A stretch of DNA of 64,000 nucleotides. Source: Kushneria indalinina DSM 14324. Its GTDB lineage: Bacteria > Pseudomonadota > Gammaproteobacteria > Pseudomonadales > Halomonadaceae. The stretch spans positions 890,474 to 954,473 of the forward strand of contig NZ_QRDJ01000007.1 of assembly GCF_003385845.1 (NCBI RefSeq), written 5' to 3'. This document shows positions 1 to 7,842 of this stretch, one piece after another. Positions within the stretch are counted from its first letter, which is position 1; every line of letters begins with the position of its first letter. The notes under the pieces were generated by a model. It was not told where the DNA came from. It saw only the letters and a program-made list of their open reading frames with translations, and searched no databases. Made by a program: the position numbers and the translations under genes.

Positions 1-318
1 CTCGAGCGGCTTGAGTGTTTCAAGCTGCGCGCTGGCAAAGCGGCGTACCTGCTCGATGGCAAACTCGGTATCGCGACGGGTCTGATCGTCGAGTGCCTCG
101 ACGGCGGCGCACTTTTCCTCATCGCTAACTTCGAAGTGCGTGATTTCGACGTGATCAAAACGGGCCGCATAGTTCGTCAGGGCCTCATCACCCCGCTGTC
201 GCACGTCGGCAATAATGCCAGCCACGGTATTGGCCAGTTCGTGTCCCGCGTCCTCCGGCTCCGTCTCGGCCTGCTTGAGGTAGTGCACCTTCGTGTCGTC
301 GAACGTGATTCGTGCCAT
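1..318 (-). CDS. HisD-like (histidinol dehydrogenase family) dehydrogenase, N-terminal part only
   Basis: Partial gene: 106 codons from an ATG at 318 run off the left edge without a stop. The translation begins MARITFDDTKVHYLK and contains GIIADVRQRGDEALTNYAARFD, the N-terminal helix region typical of the histidinol dehydrogenase fold. A GAGAG ribosome site precedes the ATG. Its neighbour upstream on the same strand is an XRE/cupin regulator, and an inverted repeat overlapping the promoter lies between them. HisD paralogues in such settings (for example HpsN-type sulfopropanediol dehydrogenases) are often catabolic NAD-dependent alcohol dehydrogenases rather than histidine-biosynthesis enzymes. 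The catalytic residues lie outside the window, so the substrate cannot be judged. Family call fairly sure; role is inference. Confidence 0.75.
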   Translation of the reverse strand, partial: MARITFDDTKVHYLKQAETEPEDAGHELANTVAGIIADVRQRGDEALTNYAARFDHVEITHFEVSDEEKCAAVEALDDQTRRDTEFAIEQVRRFASAQLETLKPLE

Positions 319-367
319 GTCGTACTCTCTCATGTTATTCGCCATGCAGGCCGTGATAGGTTGCAAG

Positions 368-420
368 AGTGGTAAATATGCTTACCGTTAAATATATTTA
401 CCACTTTGCCCGCCTGTCAA
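368..420 (-). promoter_or_regulatory. Promoter and inverted-repeat operator for the HisD-like gene
   Basis: On the minus strand a perfect -35 TTGACA (415-420) is followed by an AT-rich -10, TATATT (391-396, 18-bp spacer) or ATATAT (17-bp spacer). A perfect 12-bp inverted repeat, AGTGGTAAATAT (368-379) and ATATTTACCACT (394-405), straddles the -10. Extra related half-sites (GGTAA...TTACC) sit inside it. This arrangement suggests repression, most plausibly by the adjacent XRE/cupin regulator, which is inference. Confidence 0.6.
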
Positions 421-493
421 CGCTGGCGGATACGACCATGGCCCAATGTGTAAAAGGTGTCTGGATCGAATGCCGGGCCTGGAGAAGTACGGT

Positions 494-1096
494 TTAGAAG
501 GTGGGCGGGCTTACGGCGCTGACCACAATACAGAGCTCATCGAAGGGATTTCGCATTCTGTGCGGCAGGCGGCTGTCAAAATAGTAGGCGTCGCCGGTCT
601 CAAGGATTCGAACCTCGCCATCGACGGTCATCTCGAGTTTGCCCTGAACCACGACACCGCCTTCTTCGGCGTCATGACAGTAGGGAGCCGGACCAGTGTC
701 AGCACCGGGCGCGTAGCGCTCGTGCAGGATCATCATGGCGGCGCCCTCGAGATGCGAACCAACCTGACGGTAGGAGAGGGAGGTGCCATCGGCCAGCTCG
801 ACGAGGTCATCGGCGTGGTAGAAGATGGGCCGGCCGACGGGGCTGTCGTCGCTGTCCTGCGCTTCCGAAAAGAAATCGCTCAGCGTGATCCCCAGGCAGT
901 CGAGGATTCTTTTCAGAGAGCTGATGGAGGGGCTGTGACGGTCCCGCTCGATCATGGAGATGAACGGGTGCGTGACGCCGCTGTGCTCGGCCAGCTGCCT
1001 TATCGACATCTTGCGTGCCTTTCGCAGCGTGCGTAGACGTTGACCGGTGGTCAGCGCCGCAGGGTCTGCACTGGTTGAAACATTGTGTGCTGTCAT
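494..1096 (-). CDS. XRE-family transcriptional regulator with C-terminal cupin sensor domain
   Basis: 200 residues. The N-terminal part (about residues 17-75) is a lambda-repressor-type helix-turn-helix with GQRLRTLRKARKMSIRQLAE and SGVTHPFISMIERDRHSPSI. The C-terminal half (about 100-190) is a cupin barrel with YCHDAEEGGVVVQGKLEM and DAYYFDSRLPHRMRN. This HTH-cupin layout is that of PuuR-like regulators, which sense small metabolites and repress nearby catabolic genes. It lies directly upstream of the HisD-like gene, and the inverted repeat between them is the obvious candidate operator. The ligand is unknown. Confidence 0.85.
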   Translation of the reverse strand: MTAHNVSTSADPAALTTGQRLRTLRKARKMSIRQLAEHSGVTHPFISMIERDRHSPSISSLKRILDCLGITLSDFFSEAQDSDDSPVGRPIFYHADDLVELADGTSLSYRQVGSHLEGAAMMILHERYAPGADTGPAPYCHDAEEGGVVVQGKLEMTVDGEVRILETGDAYYFDSRLPHRMRNPFDELCIVVSAVSPPTF

Positions 1097-1238
1097 GAAA
1101 CGACCATCAAAAAGAGACCACCGGCGTGTTTTTTACTGATGCGGCGAGTTTATCAGACTCGAACGTAAATCCGGCGGTTGAGCGCTCGTGCCGGCTGCGC
1201 TGCCTTCGGTATCGTTTGGGAAGCGCTTCTCCGCTACA

Positions 1239-1904
1239 TCAGGACGACAGCCGTGCCAGCAGCCACTGGCGAATGGCCGGGACCTGATCGGCGCTGATGG
1301 TATGGGCCATTGGCCAGGTGCGGTACTCCACGTCATAGCCCATGTCGGTCAGGCGTTCGGAGGCGCGCCGGCCGAGCGTCTCATCCACGATCGGGTCCTG
1401 GGTGCCGTGGTGGATCTCGATCGGCGTGTCGCGGTTGGCGGCGTCCGTCTCGATGCTCTCGGCCGTGGCAAAGTAGGTCGACATGGCCAGCACTCCGGCC
1501 AGTGGTTCGGGATAGGTCAGGGCCGCTTCATAGGCGACCGCGCCTCCCTGGGAGAAGCCGGCCAGTACGATGCGGCGGCTGTCGATGCCGCTGGCGATCT
1601 GCTCGTCGATGAGGCGCTGAATACGCTGCGCCGATTCTCTGAGCTGGCCTTCGTCGATTTCGCGCTCCAGTGCCATGCTGGTGATGTCATACCAGGCCGG
1701 CATGGTCATGCCGTTGTTGACGGTGACCGGCAACATGGGGGCATGGGGGGAGACAAAGCGCACCGCCAGATCGTCGGGCAGCGAAAGTGCTGGAATGAGC
1801 GGGTCGAAATCGTGCGCGCTGGCACCCAGGCCGTGCAGGATGATGACCACGGCTGTGGCCGGTGTCTGTTCGGGCTCGAAGATCACGGGGGGCTGTTCGG
1901 TCAT
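1239..1904 (-). CDS. Carboxylesterase of the alpha/beta hydrolase (phospholipase/carboxylesterase) family
   Basis: 221 residues, the usual length for this family (EstB/YpfH-like cytosolic esterases). The oxyanion-hole motif is HGLGASAHDF (residues 24-33). The catalytic triad is visible: Ser118 in GFSQGG, Asp170 in HGTQDPIV and His201 in MAHTIS. There is no signal peptide. AGGA lies just before the ATG at 1904. It should hydrolyse short-chain acyl esters or lysophospholipids; the natural substrate is not known. No operon partner is evident. Confidence 0.88.
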   Translation of the reverse strand: MTEQPPVIFEPEQTPATAVVIILHGLGASAHDFDPLIPALSLPDDLAVRFVSPHAPMLPVTVNNGMTMPAWYDITSMALEREIDEGQLRESAQRIQRLIDEQIASGIDSRRIVLAGFSQGGAVAYEAALTYPEPLAGVLAMSTYFATAESIETDAANRDTPIEIHHGTQDPIVDETLGRRASERLTDMGYDVEYRTWPMAHTISADQVPAIRQWLLARLSS

Positions 1905-2040
1905 GGGGCGTCCTGTGGGTCGGCAAGGGGATCACTGGATGGTGCGTGACAACGCCGGGGCTGTCCATGGGCGCTGGTGGCATCAAACGGGATCGGCCAG
2001 GCTTGAAAGGCTGTCACTGATCATTCAACGGGAGATTGCC

Positions 2041-2328
2041 ATGAAGCCACAAACCCTATGGACCATTGTGGGCACCGCGACAGCGGGCGTCGCGGGCATA
2101 CTGATGCGTCAGACCCTGAAAAAGACCTTTCGCTACGGCGTCTTCGAGCCGCCCGTCAATCCCGATCGGGACGATATCGAGTGGCGTCAGGCCATTTTAT
2201 GGGGCGCTGCCAGTGGCATGGTCGTGGGAGCGGCCAGAATCGTGGGGTGGAAGGTGGCCTCGGCCGGCCTGCGGCGCACCCGTCGATCACACCGCGGACA
2301 GCGGCTGCTGGCACGACTCGAGGACTGA
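2041..2328 (+). CDS. DUF4235-type small membrane protein
   Basis: 95 residues from ATG 2041, chosen because GGGAG lies just upstream and because the longer in-frame extension is antisense to the esterase start. It has an N-terminal hydrophobic stretch (LWTIVGTATAGVAGILM), a polar middle (about residues 28-55) and a second hydrophobic segment (AILWGAASGMVVGAARIVGW), ending in a basic Arg-rich tail. This matches DUF4235 proteins, short two-helix membrane proteins of unknown function. It stands alone between the esterase and the metal transporter. Confidence 0.65.
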   Translation: MKPQTLWTIVGTATAGVAGILMRQTLKKTFRYGVFEPPVNPDRDDIEWRQAILWGAASGMVVGAARIVGWKVASAGLRRTRRSHRGQRLLARLED

Positions 2329-2435
2329 TGCCTTTCGACACGCAGAGTGCTCGCGCGGACCCGCCTGATCGGAAGACAATGCGCCCGAGCGAGCAACATT
2401 GCGGAGAGTGATTGCACTGCCATGACTCTCATGTG

Positions 2436-2452
2436 ATGATACTTTATAACAT
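2436..2452 (+). promoter_or_regulatory. Candidate Zur-type zinc operator
   Basis: The 17-bp element ATGATACTTTATAACAT is an imperfect palindrome with outer ATGnTA/TAnCAT arms, close to the AT-rich ATGTTAT-ATAACAT core of gammaproteobacterial Zur/Fur boxes. It lies about 75-230 bp upstream of the metal ABC transporter genes. No Zur gene is in the window. A call from sequence resemblance only. Confidence 0.4.
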
Positions 2453-2526
2453 TTTTGATGCCGAGTGATTGCCCGCTCGGCATTGTGCTGTCATGGAATC
2501 ACATCGTGTCTCGTCACTTCTCTTCT

Positions 2527-2685
2527 ATGGATGATTCGCCGAACGCTCAGCGCGCGCGCGATAACGTCATGATCCGCTGCCGGCGCTCGATTCTGGCCTC
2601 ATCGGTCGTCTGGCGGCTGCTGCTGGCGGTTGTGGGGCTGGTCGGGCTCTGGGGCATGGTGCACTGGGCGGTGGCCATACCATGA
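2527..2685 (+). CDS. Small single-pass membrane protein leading the metal ABC operon
   Basis: 52 residues from ATG 2527; ATG 2569 (38 residues) is an alternative and neither has a strong ribosome site. A basic stretch (CRRSILASSVVWR) precedes one hydrophobic helix (LLLAVVGLVGLWGMVHWAVA). The stop codon overlaps the ATPase start as ATGA, so the two are probably translationally coupled. I do not recognise a family. It may be a small accessory subunit of the transporter or a leader reading frame. Confidence 0.45.
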   Translation: MDDSPNAQRARDNVMIRCRRSILASSVVWRLLLAVVGLVGLWGMVHWAVAIP

Positions 2686-3452
2686 GCCATTCTGATCCCC
2701 GAGGTGCGCCCATTCATCTCGATAACCTGACGATTACCTATCAGCGCCATCCGGCCGTGCACCATGTGACCGGCAGCTTCGAGGCCGGCAGTCTGACGGC
2801 CATCATCGGTCCCAACGGCGCCGGAAAGTCCACCCTGATCAAGGCGTTGACCGGCACCATGGCCGCCTCGGAGGGCCGGATCGATCGCGCCGGCATGTCG
2901 CCCAGTCGTTATGGCTACCTGCCCCAGGCCGCCGAGGTCGATCGCAGCTTCCCCTTGAGCGTGTTCGATACCGTGGCCATGGGGGACTGGCATCGTCTGG
3001 GCGTGTTTGGCGGCATGAAGCGCCAGGATGTGGCCCGGGCGCTGGATGCCCTCGATAAGGTCGGCCTGACCGGCTTCGAGCAGCGTCGCATTAGCGAGCT
3101 CTCCTCCGGGCAGTTTCAGCGCGTGCTGTTTGCCCGTCTTCTGCTGCAGGATGCCCCGGTCATTTTGCTGGATGAACCCTTTAACGCCATCGATGAGCGC
3201 ACCACCCGAGATCTGCTGACCCTGATCCGCCACTGGCATGAGCATGGCCGCACCGTGATTGCCGTGCTGCATGACATGTCCCAGGTGCGTCAGTGCTTTC
3301 CGCAGACGCTGTTGATGGCGCGGGAGGCGATCGCCTGGGGACCCACCGATGAGGTGCTGCAGCATCACAACCTGCGTCGGGCCAACATGATGGAGGAGTC
3401 CTGGCGCGCGGACGCCCATACCTGTGCCCTTCACGAGGAGGAGCAGGCATGA
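2682..3452 (+). CDS. Zinc/manganese-type ABC transporter ATP-binding protein
   Basis: 256 residues. ATPase landmarks are in order: Walker A GPNGAGKST, Q-loop LPQAAEV, signature LSSGQ, Walker B VILLDEPF and the H-loop His in VLHDMS. The short Q-loop region and overall form resemble ZnuC/MntB ATPases. It overlaps the permease start by 4 bp (ATGA), so it forms an operon with the permease and the His-rich binding protein downstream. It powers import of a divalent metal, most likely zinc. Confidence 0.88.
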   Translation: MSHSDPRGAPIHLDNLTITYQRHPAVHHVTGSFEAGSLTAIIGPNGAGKSTLIKALTGTMAASEGRIDRAGMSPSRYGYLPQAAEVDRSFPLSVFDTVAMGDWHRLGVFGGMKRQDVARALDALDKVGLTGFEQRRISELSSGQFQRVLFARLLLQDAPVILLDEPFNAIDERTTRDLLTLIRHWHEHGRTVIAVLHDMSQVRQCFPQTLLMAREAIAWGPTDEVLQHHNLRRANMMEESWRADAHTCALHEEEQA

Positions 3453-4330
3453 GTCTTCCTTCGATGATCTATGACGCCACGCTGGCGCCCTTTGTGGATT
3501 TTGGCTTTATGCGGCGGGCGCTGGTGGCCTGTATGGCGCTGGGGCTGGGCTCGGGCCCGGTGGGCGTACTGTTGATGCTCAGGCGCATGAGCCTGGTCGG
3601 CGACGCCATGAGCCATGCCGTGCTGCCGGGCGCTGCGGTCGGTTTTCTGGTCGCGGGTCTGTCGCTGCCGGCGATGGGGTTGGGCGGTCTGATCGTGGGG
3701 CTTGCGGTGGCGCTGCTGTCGGGGCTGGTCAGCCGCACGACAGCGGTGCGCGAGGATGCAAGCTTTGCCAGTTTTTATCTCACCTCGCTGGCGGCGGGGG
3801 TGTTGATCGTATCACTCAAGGGCTCGAGTGTGGATCTGCTGCACGTGCTCTTTGGCACCATTCTGGCCATCGATCAGAACGCGCTGTATCTGATTGCCGG
3901 TATCTCGTCGCTGACGCTGGTGCTGCTCGCACTGATCTATCGACCGCTGGTGATGGAGTGCTTTGACCCGGGCTTTTTACGCGCAGTCGGCGGGCGCGGG
4001 CATCTCTATCACGTACTGTTTCTGTTGCTGGTGGTGCTCAACCTGGTGGCCGGCTTTCAGTCGCTGGGCACGCTCATGGCGGTGGGGCTGATGATGCTGC
4101 CGGCGGTGGCGGCGCGCTTCTGGGCGGTAAGCCTGCCGGGGATGATGTTCAGCGCCATGCTGGTGGCCTTCATGGCCGGCATCATCGGACTCAACATCTC
4201 CTTTCATACCGGCGTGGCGTCGGGCCCGACCATCGTGCTCTCGGCCAGCGGGATCTATCTGCTGTCGTTTCTTTTCGGGCGGCTGGGCATCGTGCGTCAG
4301 CGTTTGTCACGACCGCATCTGGCTGGTTAG
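3449..4330 (+). CDS. Metal ABC transporter permease (ZnuB family)
   Basis: 293 residues with about 8-9 hydrophobic helices. The family motif MSLVGDAMSHAVLPGAA (EAA-like, about residues 48-64) and GLMMLPAVAARFWA near the C-terminus are typical of ABC-3 family zinc/manganese permeases. It overlaps the ATPase gene by ATGA and is followed 32 bp later by the binding-protein gene. It forms the inner-membrane channel of the importer. Confidence 0.88.
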   Translation: MSLPSMIYDATLAPFVDFGFMRRALVACMALGLGSGPVGVLLMLRRMSLVGDAMSHAVLPGAAVGFLVAGLSLPAMGLGGLIVGLAVALLSGLVSRTTAVREDASFASFYLTSLAAGVLIVSLKGSSVDLLHVLFGTILAIDQNALYLIAGISSLTLVLLALIYRPLVMECFDPGFLRAVGGRGHLYHVLFLLLVVLNLVAGFQSLGTLMAVGLMMLPAVAARFWAVSLPGMMFSAMLVAFMAGIIGLNISFHTGVASGPTIVLSASGIYLLSFLFGRLGIVRQRLSRPHLAG

Positions 4331-4362
4331 CCGGGTGTTTCACTGTTAAACGGGGAACAGGC

Positions 4363-5373
4363 ATGAACGTCAGAGTCTGGTGGGCCGGGGCCGCAATGCT
4401 GGCACTGTCGCCGCTGTCAGCCGCAGTGGCGCAGGCCGCCGAAGTCAGGGCGGTGGCCTCCTTTACCCTGCTGGCCGATGTGGTCAGCGAGGTGGGCGGC
4501 GACCGGGTGGAGGTGTCGAGTCTGATCGGGCCCAACGGCGACCCGCACGCCTACGAGCCGACGCCAAACGATGTGCGCCGGGTCCGCGACGCCGACGTGG
4601 TGTTCATGAGTGGGCTGGGGCTTGAAGGCTGGATGGGCCGGTTGATCGAAGCCTCGGGGTTCAAGGGCAGCCCGGTGGTGGTCTCCGACAATATCCATAC
4701 CCGCGAGATGGGTGAGGATGAACACGGCCACGGTCATGACGGAGGGGACGGCCATGGCGATGAACACGGTCACGATGACGCGCACGGTCACGACGATGAC
4801 GCCCACGCTCATGACGGCGGCCATCATCACGCTCATGACGGGCCCGACCCGCACGTCTGGAACGACCCTTCCAATGTCGAGGTGTGGGTCGACAATATCG
4901 TCAGCGCGCTGTCAAAAGTGGACCCGGCCGGGGCCGACGCGTATCGGGCCAACGGCGACGCTTACAAGCAGGAGCTCGCATCCCTGGATGACTACGCTCG
5001 AGCGCAGTTCGAGGCGATCCCCGAGGACCGGCGCAGAATCCTGACTTCCCATGACGCCTTCGGCTATCTGGGCGATCGCTACGGCGTGACCTTTTTGTCA
5101 CCGCTGGGGACGACCACCGACAGCGAGGCCTCGGCGCGGGATGTCGCAGGGCTCATCACCCAGATGCGTGAGGAACACATTGGCAGCTACTTCCTTGAAA
5201 ACACCAACGACCCGCGGCTGGTCGAGCAGATCGCGCGTGCCACGGATGCCCGGCCCGGCGGGACGCTCTACGTGGGGGCGCTCTCCGATGCCGATGGGCC
5301 GGCTCCCACCTACGTCGACATGTTCCGCTTCAATGTTGACCAGCTGGCGGCAGCCATGCAGCAAAACGACTGA
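4363..5373 (+). CDS. Periplasmic zinc-binding protein (ZnuA-like) with a His/Asp-rich loop
   Basis: 336 residues. A signal peptide is clear (MNVRVWWAGAAMLALSPLSA, cleavage near AQAA). The fold is that of cluster A-I metal-binding proteins: GDPHAYEPTPNDV carries the first His ligand, GPDPHVWNDP the second and LTSHDAFGYLGDRYG the third. Between about residues 116 and 160 lies a long run of His, Asp and Gly typical of zinc-specific ZnuA, where the loop is thought to act as a zinc chaperone or sensor. It is the last gene of the operon; a ribosome site (GGGGAACAGG) precedes the ATG. Zinc is favoured over manganese because of the loop. Confidence 0.87.
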   Translation: MNVRVWWAGAAMLALSPLSAAVAQAAEVRAVASFTLLADVVSEVGGDRVEVSSLIGPNGDPHAYEPTPNDVRRVRDADVVFMSGLGLEGWMGRLIEASGFKGSPVVVSDNIHTREMGEDEHGHGHDGGDGHGDEHGHDDAHGHDDDAHAHDGGHHHAHDGPDPHVWNDPSNVEVWVDNIVSALSKVDPAGADAYRANGDAYKQELASLDDYARAQFEAIPEDRRRILTSHDAFGYLGDRYGVTFLSPLGTTTDSEASARDVAGLITQMREEHIGSYFLENTNDPRLVEQIARATDARPGGTLYVGALSDADGPAPTYVDMFRFNVDQLAAAMQQND

Positions 5374-5507
5374 TCCCGACCGCTGACCGGCTTGTCAAGG
5401 GCCCGGCCTCCGAGAGGAGTGCCGGATCTTTGCGTCAGTGATGTTCTACCCTTTTCAATCCGGACGGATCATTTCATCAATACGCGGCATCTGCCGCTGG
5501 AGTCACC

Positions 5508-6986
5508 ATGTTTCCGACCTTTACCCTGCGCTATGCGCGCCTGCCGACCCATTTTTTTGAACCCTTTACCCCGGTCACCGTCGAGAAGCCCGAGCTGGTG
5601 GCGTTCAACCGCGAACTGGCCGAAACGCTCGGTTTTGATCTGTCAGCCTTTGATGAGAAAACGGCCACCGACTGGTTTTCCGGCAATGAAGTGCCGCCCG
5701 GTGCCGAGCCGGTCGCCCAGGCCTATGCCGGCCACCAGTTCGGTGGTTTCTCGCCGCGGCTGGGCGATGGCCGCGCTGTGCTGCTGGGCGAGGTGACCGA
5801 CCGCGACGGCGCGCTGCGGGACATTCAGCTCAAGGGCGCCGGGCGCACGCCGTTTTCCCGCGGCGGCGATGGCCGTGCGCCGCTGGGACCGGTGTTGCGC
5901 GAGTATCTGCTCAGCGAGGCCATGCATGTCATGGGCATTCCCACCACGCGGGCGCTGGCGGCGGTGACCACCGGTGAGCGGGTGATGCGGCGCATGCCTG
6001 AACCCGGGGCGGTGCTGACGCGCGTGGCGTCGAGCCATATCCGGGTGGGCACCTTCCAGTACTTTGGCTCGCGCCATGATGCCGAGGCCGTGAAGACGCT
6101 TGCCGATCACGTGATCGAGCGCCACTACCCCGAGCTGCTTGAAACGCCCGAGACAGATCGCTACATGGCGCTTTTGAAAGCCATTCAGCAGCGCCAGGCC
6201 GAACTGGTGGCGCGCTGGATGGGGGTGGGCTTTATTCATGGCGTGATGAACACCGACAACACCTCGATTGCGGGCGAGACCATCGACTTCGGCCCCTGCG
6301 CCTTTATGGAGCGCTATGACCCAAAGACCGTGTTCAGCTCGATCGATACCGGCGGGCGCTATGCTTATGTCAATCAGCCGGTGATTCTGCAGTGGAACAT
6401 GGCGCGTCTGGCCGAGGCGATGCTGCCGCTGTTCGACGAGGACGAGCAGCGCGCGATCGAGCGTGCCACCGAGGTGGTGCAGGGGTTCTCCGAGCAGTAT
6501 CAGGCGGCCTGGCTTGCGGTCATGCGTGACAAGATCGGTCTTCGACATCACGAAGAAGACAACGATCAGGAGCTGATCGAGGCCCTGCAGGAGGCCATGC
6601 GGGTCGGGCGCGCCGATTTCACCCTGACCTTTCGACAGCTCGGCGAGTGCGCCCGTGACGAGGCGGCAGATGACGCTTTGCTGGCGCTGTTTGAACAGGA
6701 TGCCGACATGCGCGACTGGCTGCCGCGCTGGCGTCAGCGTCTGACCCGCGAGGCGGCCAGCGGTGACGAGATCGCACGTCGGATGCATGCGGTCAACCCG
6801 CTCTATATTCCGCGCAACCATCAGGTCGAGCAGGCGCTCAGTGCGGCCGCCGAGGGCAACTTCGAGCCGTTCGAGACGCTGCGCGAGGTTCTCGCCCACC
6901 CGTTTGACGAGCAGCCCGGGCGTGAGGCCTGGACGTTGCCGGCCGGGCCCGATGAGGGCGTATTTCGTACCTTCTGCGGTACGTAA
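5508..6986 (+). CDS. selO: SelO/YdiU protein adenylyltransferase (AMPylase)
   Basis: 492 residues, full family length, starting MFPTFTLRYARLPTHFFE. The pseudokinase-fold signatures are present: GDGRAVLLGE, QLKGAGRTPFSRGGDGRA (nucleotide-binding Lys and Arg), the catalytic region GVMNTDNTSIAGETIDFGPC (Asp-Asn and DFG-like Asp) and a C-terminal FCGT with a Cys where animal SelO carries selenocysteine. SelO transfers AMP to protein side chains and links to redox homeostasis in known cases. No Sec codon is used here. It stands as a single gene. Confidence 0.92.
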   Translation: MFPTFTLRYARLPTHFFEPFTPVTVEKPELVAFNRELAETLGFDLSAFDEKTATDWFSGNEVPPGAEPVAQAYAGHQFGGFSPRLGDGRAVLLGEVTDRDGALRDIQLKGAGRTPFSRGGDGRAPLGPVLREYLLSEAMHVMGIPTTRALAAVTTGERVMRRMPEPGAVLTRVASSHIRVGTFQYFGSRHDAEAVKTLADHVIERHYPELLETPETDRYMALLKAIQQRQAELVARWMGVGFIHGVMNTDNTSIAGETIDFGPCAFMERYDPKTVFSSIDTGGRYAYVNQPVILQWNMARLAEAMLPLFDEDEQRAIERATEVVQGFSEQYQAAWLAVMRDKIGLRHHEEDNDQELIEALQEAMRVGRADFTLTFRQLGECARDEAADDALLALFEQDADMRDWLPRWRQRLTREAASGDEIARRMHAVNPLYIPRNHQVEQALSAAAEGNFEPFETLREVLAHPFDEQPGREAWTLPAGPDEGVFRTFCGT

Positions 6987-7032
6987 ACGCGTGGTTGCAG
7001 ATTCATGTGTATTCAGAGCAGAGGAGACAGGG

Positions 7033-7842
7033 ATGACGACATCGAACAGGACGTTCGCACTGGTGACCGGTGCCACCAACGGCATCGGTCTGGAACTGGC
7101 CAAATGCTTTGCCAATGACGGTTATGACCTTTTGATCGTCTCTCGGGGCAGCGGCCTGGAAGAGACGTGCGAGATGCTGGAAGGCTATGGCGTGACAGTG
7201 ACCACCTGCGCGGCGGATCTGACCCGATCCGATGAAGTCGACAAGGTTTGTCAGGCCGTGACCGACAGCGGTCGCACCCTCGATGCCGCCGCGCTCAATG
7301 CAGGCATAGGGCTGGGCGGTGCGTTTGTTGATGGTACGGCGCTGGAAGACGAGTTCTCGCTGATTCAGATCAACGTGATGTCGACGGTGCAGCTCACCAA
7401 GCGGCTGTTGCCGGCCATGGTCGAGCGCGGCGAGGGGAAGCTGTTGCTAACCTCATCGATCTCGGGCACCACGCCGATCCCGTTTGAGGCCATCTATGGC
7501 GCCTCAAAGGCCTTCATCAATTCGTTTTTCTACGCGGTGCGCAACGAGATCCAGGGCAGCGGGGTGCAGATGACGCTGCTGCTGCCCGGGCCGACCGAAA
7601 CCAACTTCTTCCACCGCGCCGGTCAGGATGAGACCGAAGTCGGCGCGATGGAGAAGTTCGACCCGGCCGATGTCGCCCGTGACGGCTATGTGGCGCTGAT
7701 GAGCGGCCATGACACCGCCTACGGTGGTGGGCACTCGGTGGAGTATGAGGCCGAGGTGCTCAACCGCATGGAAAGCGAGTTGCAAAAGGCCCAGCGCCAT
7801 CGTCTCATCTCGGCGCCGGGCTCGGCCAAAGGCTCGCGCTAG
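7033..7842 (+). CDS. Short-chain dehydrogenase/reductase
   Basis: 269 residues from ATG 7033 (GGAGACAGGG just upstream); the longer in-frame extension overlaps selO and is rejected. The NAD(P)-binding motif is TGATNGIG, the NAG motif is ALNAGIGL, and the catalytic Ser with YGASK (Tyr and Lys) lies around residues 140-160. The family is classical SDR, close in style to oxidoreductases annotated as DltE or YqjQ-like. Substrate unknown. Its last 4 bp overlap the end of the convergent oxidoreductase gene. Confidence 0.82.
   Translation: MTTSNRTFALVTGATNGIGLELAKCFANDGYDLLIVSRGSGLEETCEMLEGYGVTVTTCAADLTRSDEVDKVCQAVTDSGRTLDAAALNAGIGLGGAFVDGTALEDEFSLIQINVMSTVQLTKRLLPAMVERGEGKLLLTSSISGTTPIPFEAIYGASKAFINSFFYAVRNEIQGSGVQMTLLLPGPTETNFFHRAGQDETEVGAMEKFDPADVARDGYVALMSGHDTAYGGGHSVEYEAEVLNRMESELQKAQRHRLISAPGSAKGSR

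Noticed and set aside
4720..4850. Tandem repeat in DNA at the His-rich stretch
   Set aside because: The repetitiveness follows from the His/Asp/Gly-rich loop of the ZnuA-like protein; not an independent DNA repeat.
5643..7115. Long open frame (490 codons) on the minus strand opposite selO
   Set aside because: Antisense shadow of a well-supported gene; the translation is low-complexity and without recognisable motifs.
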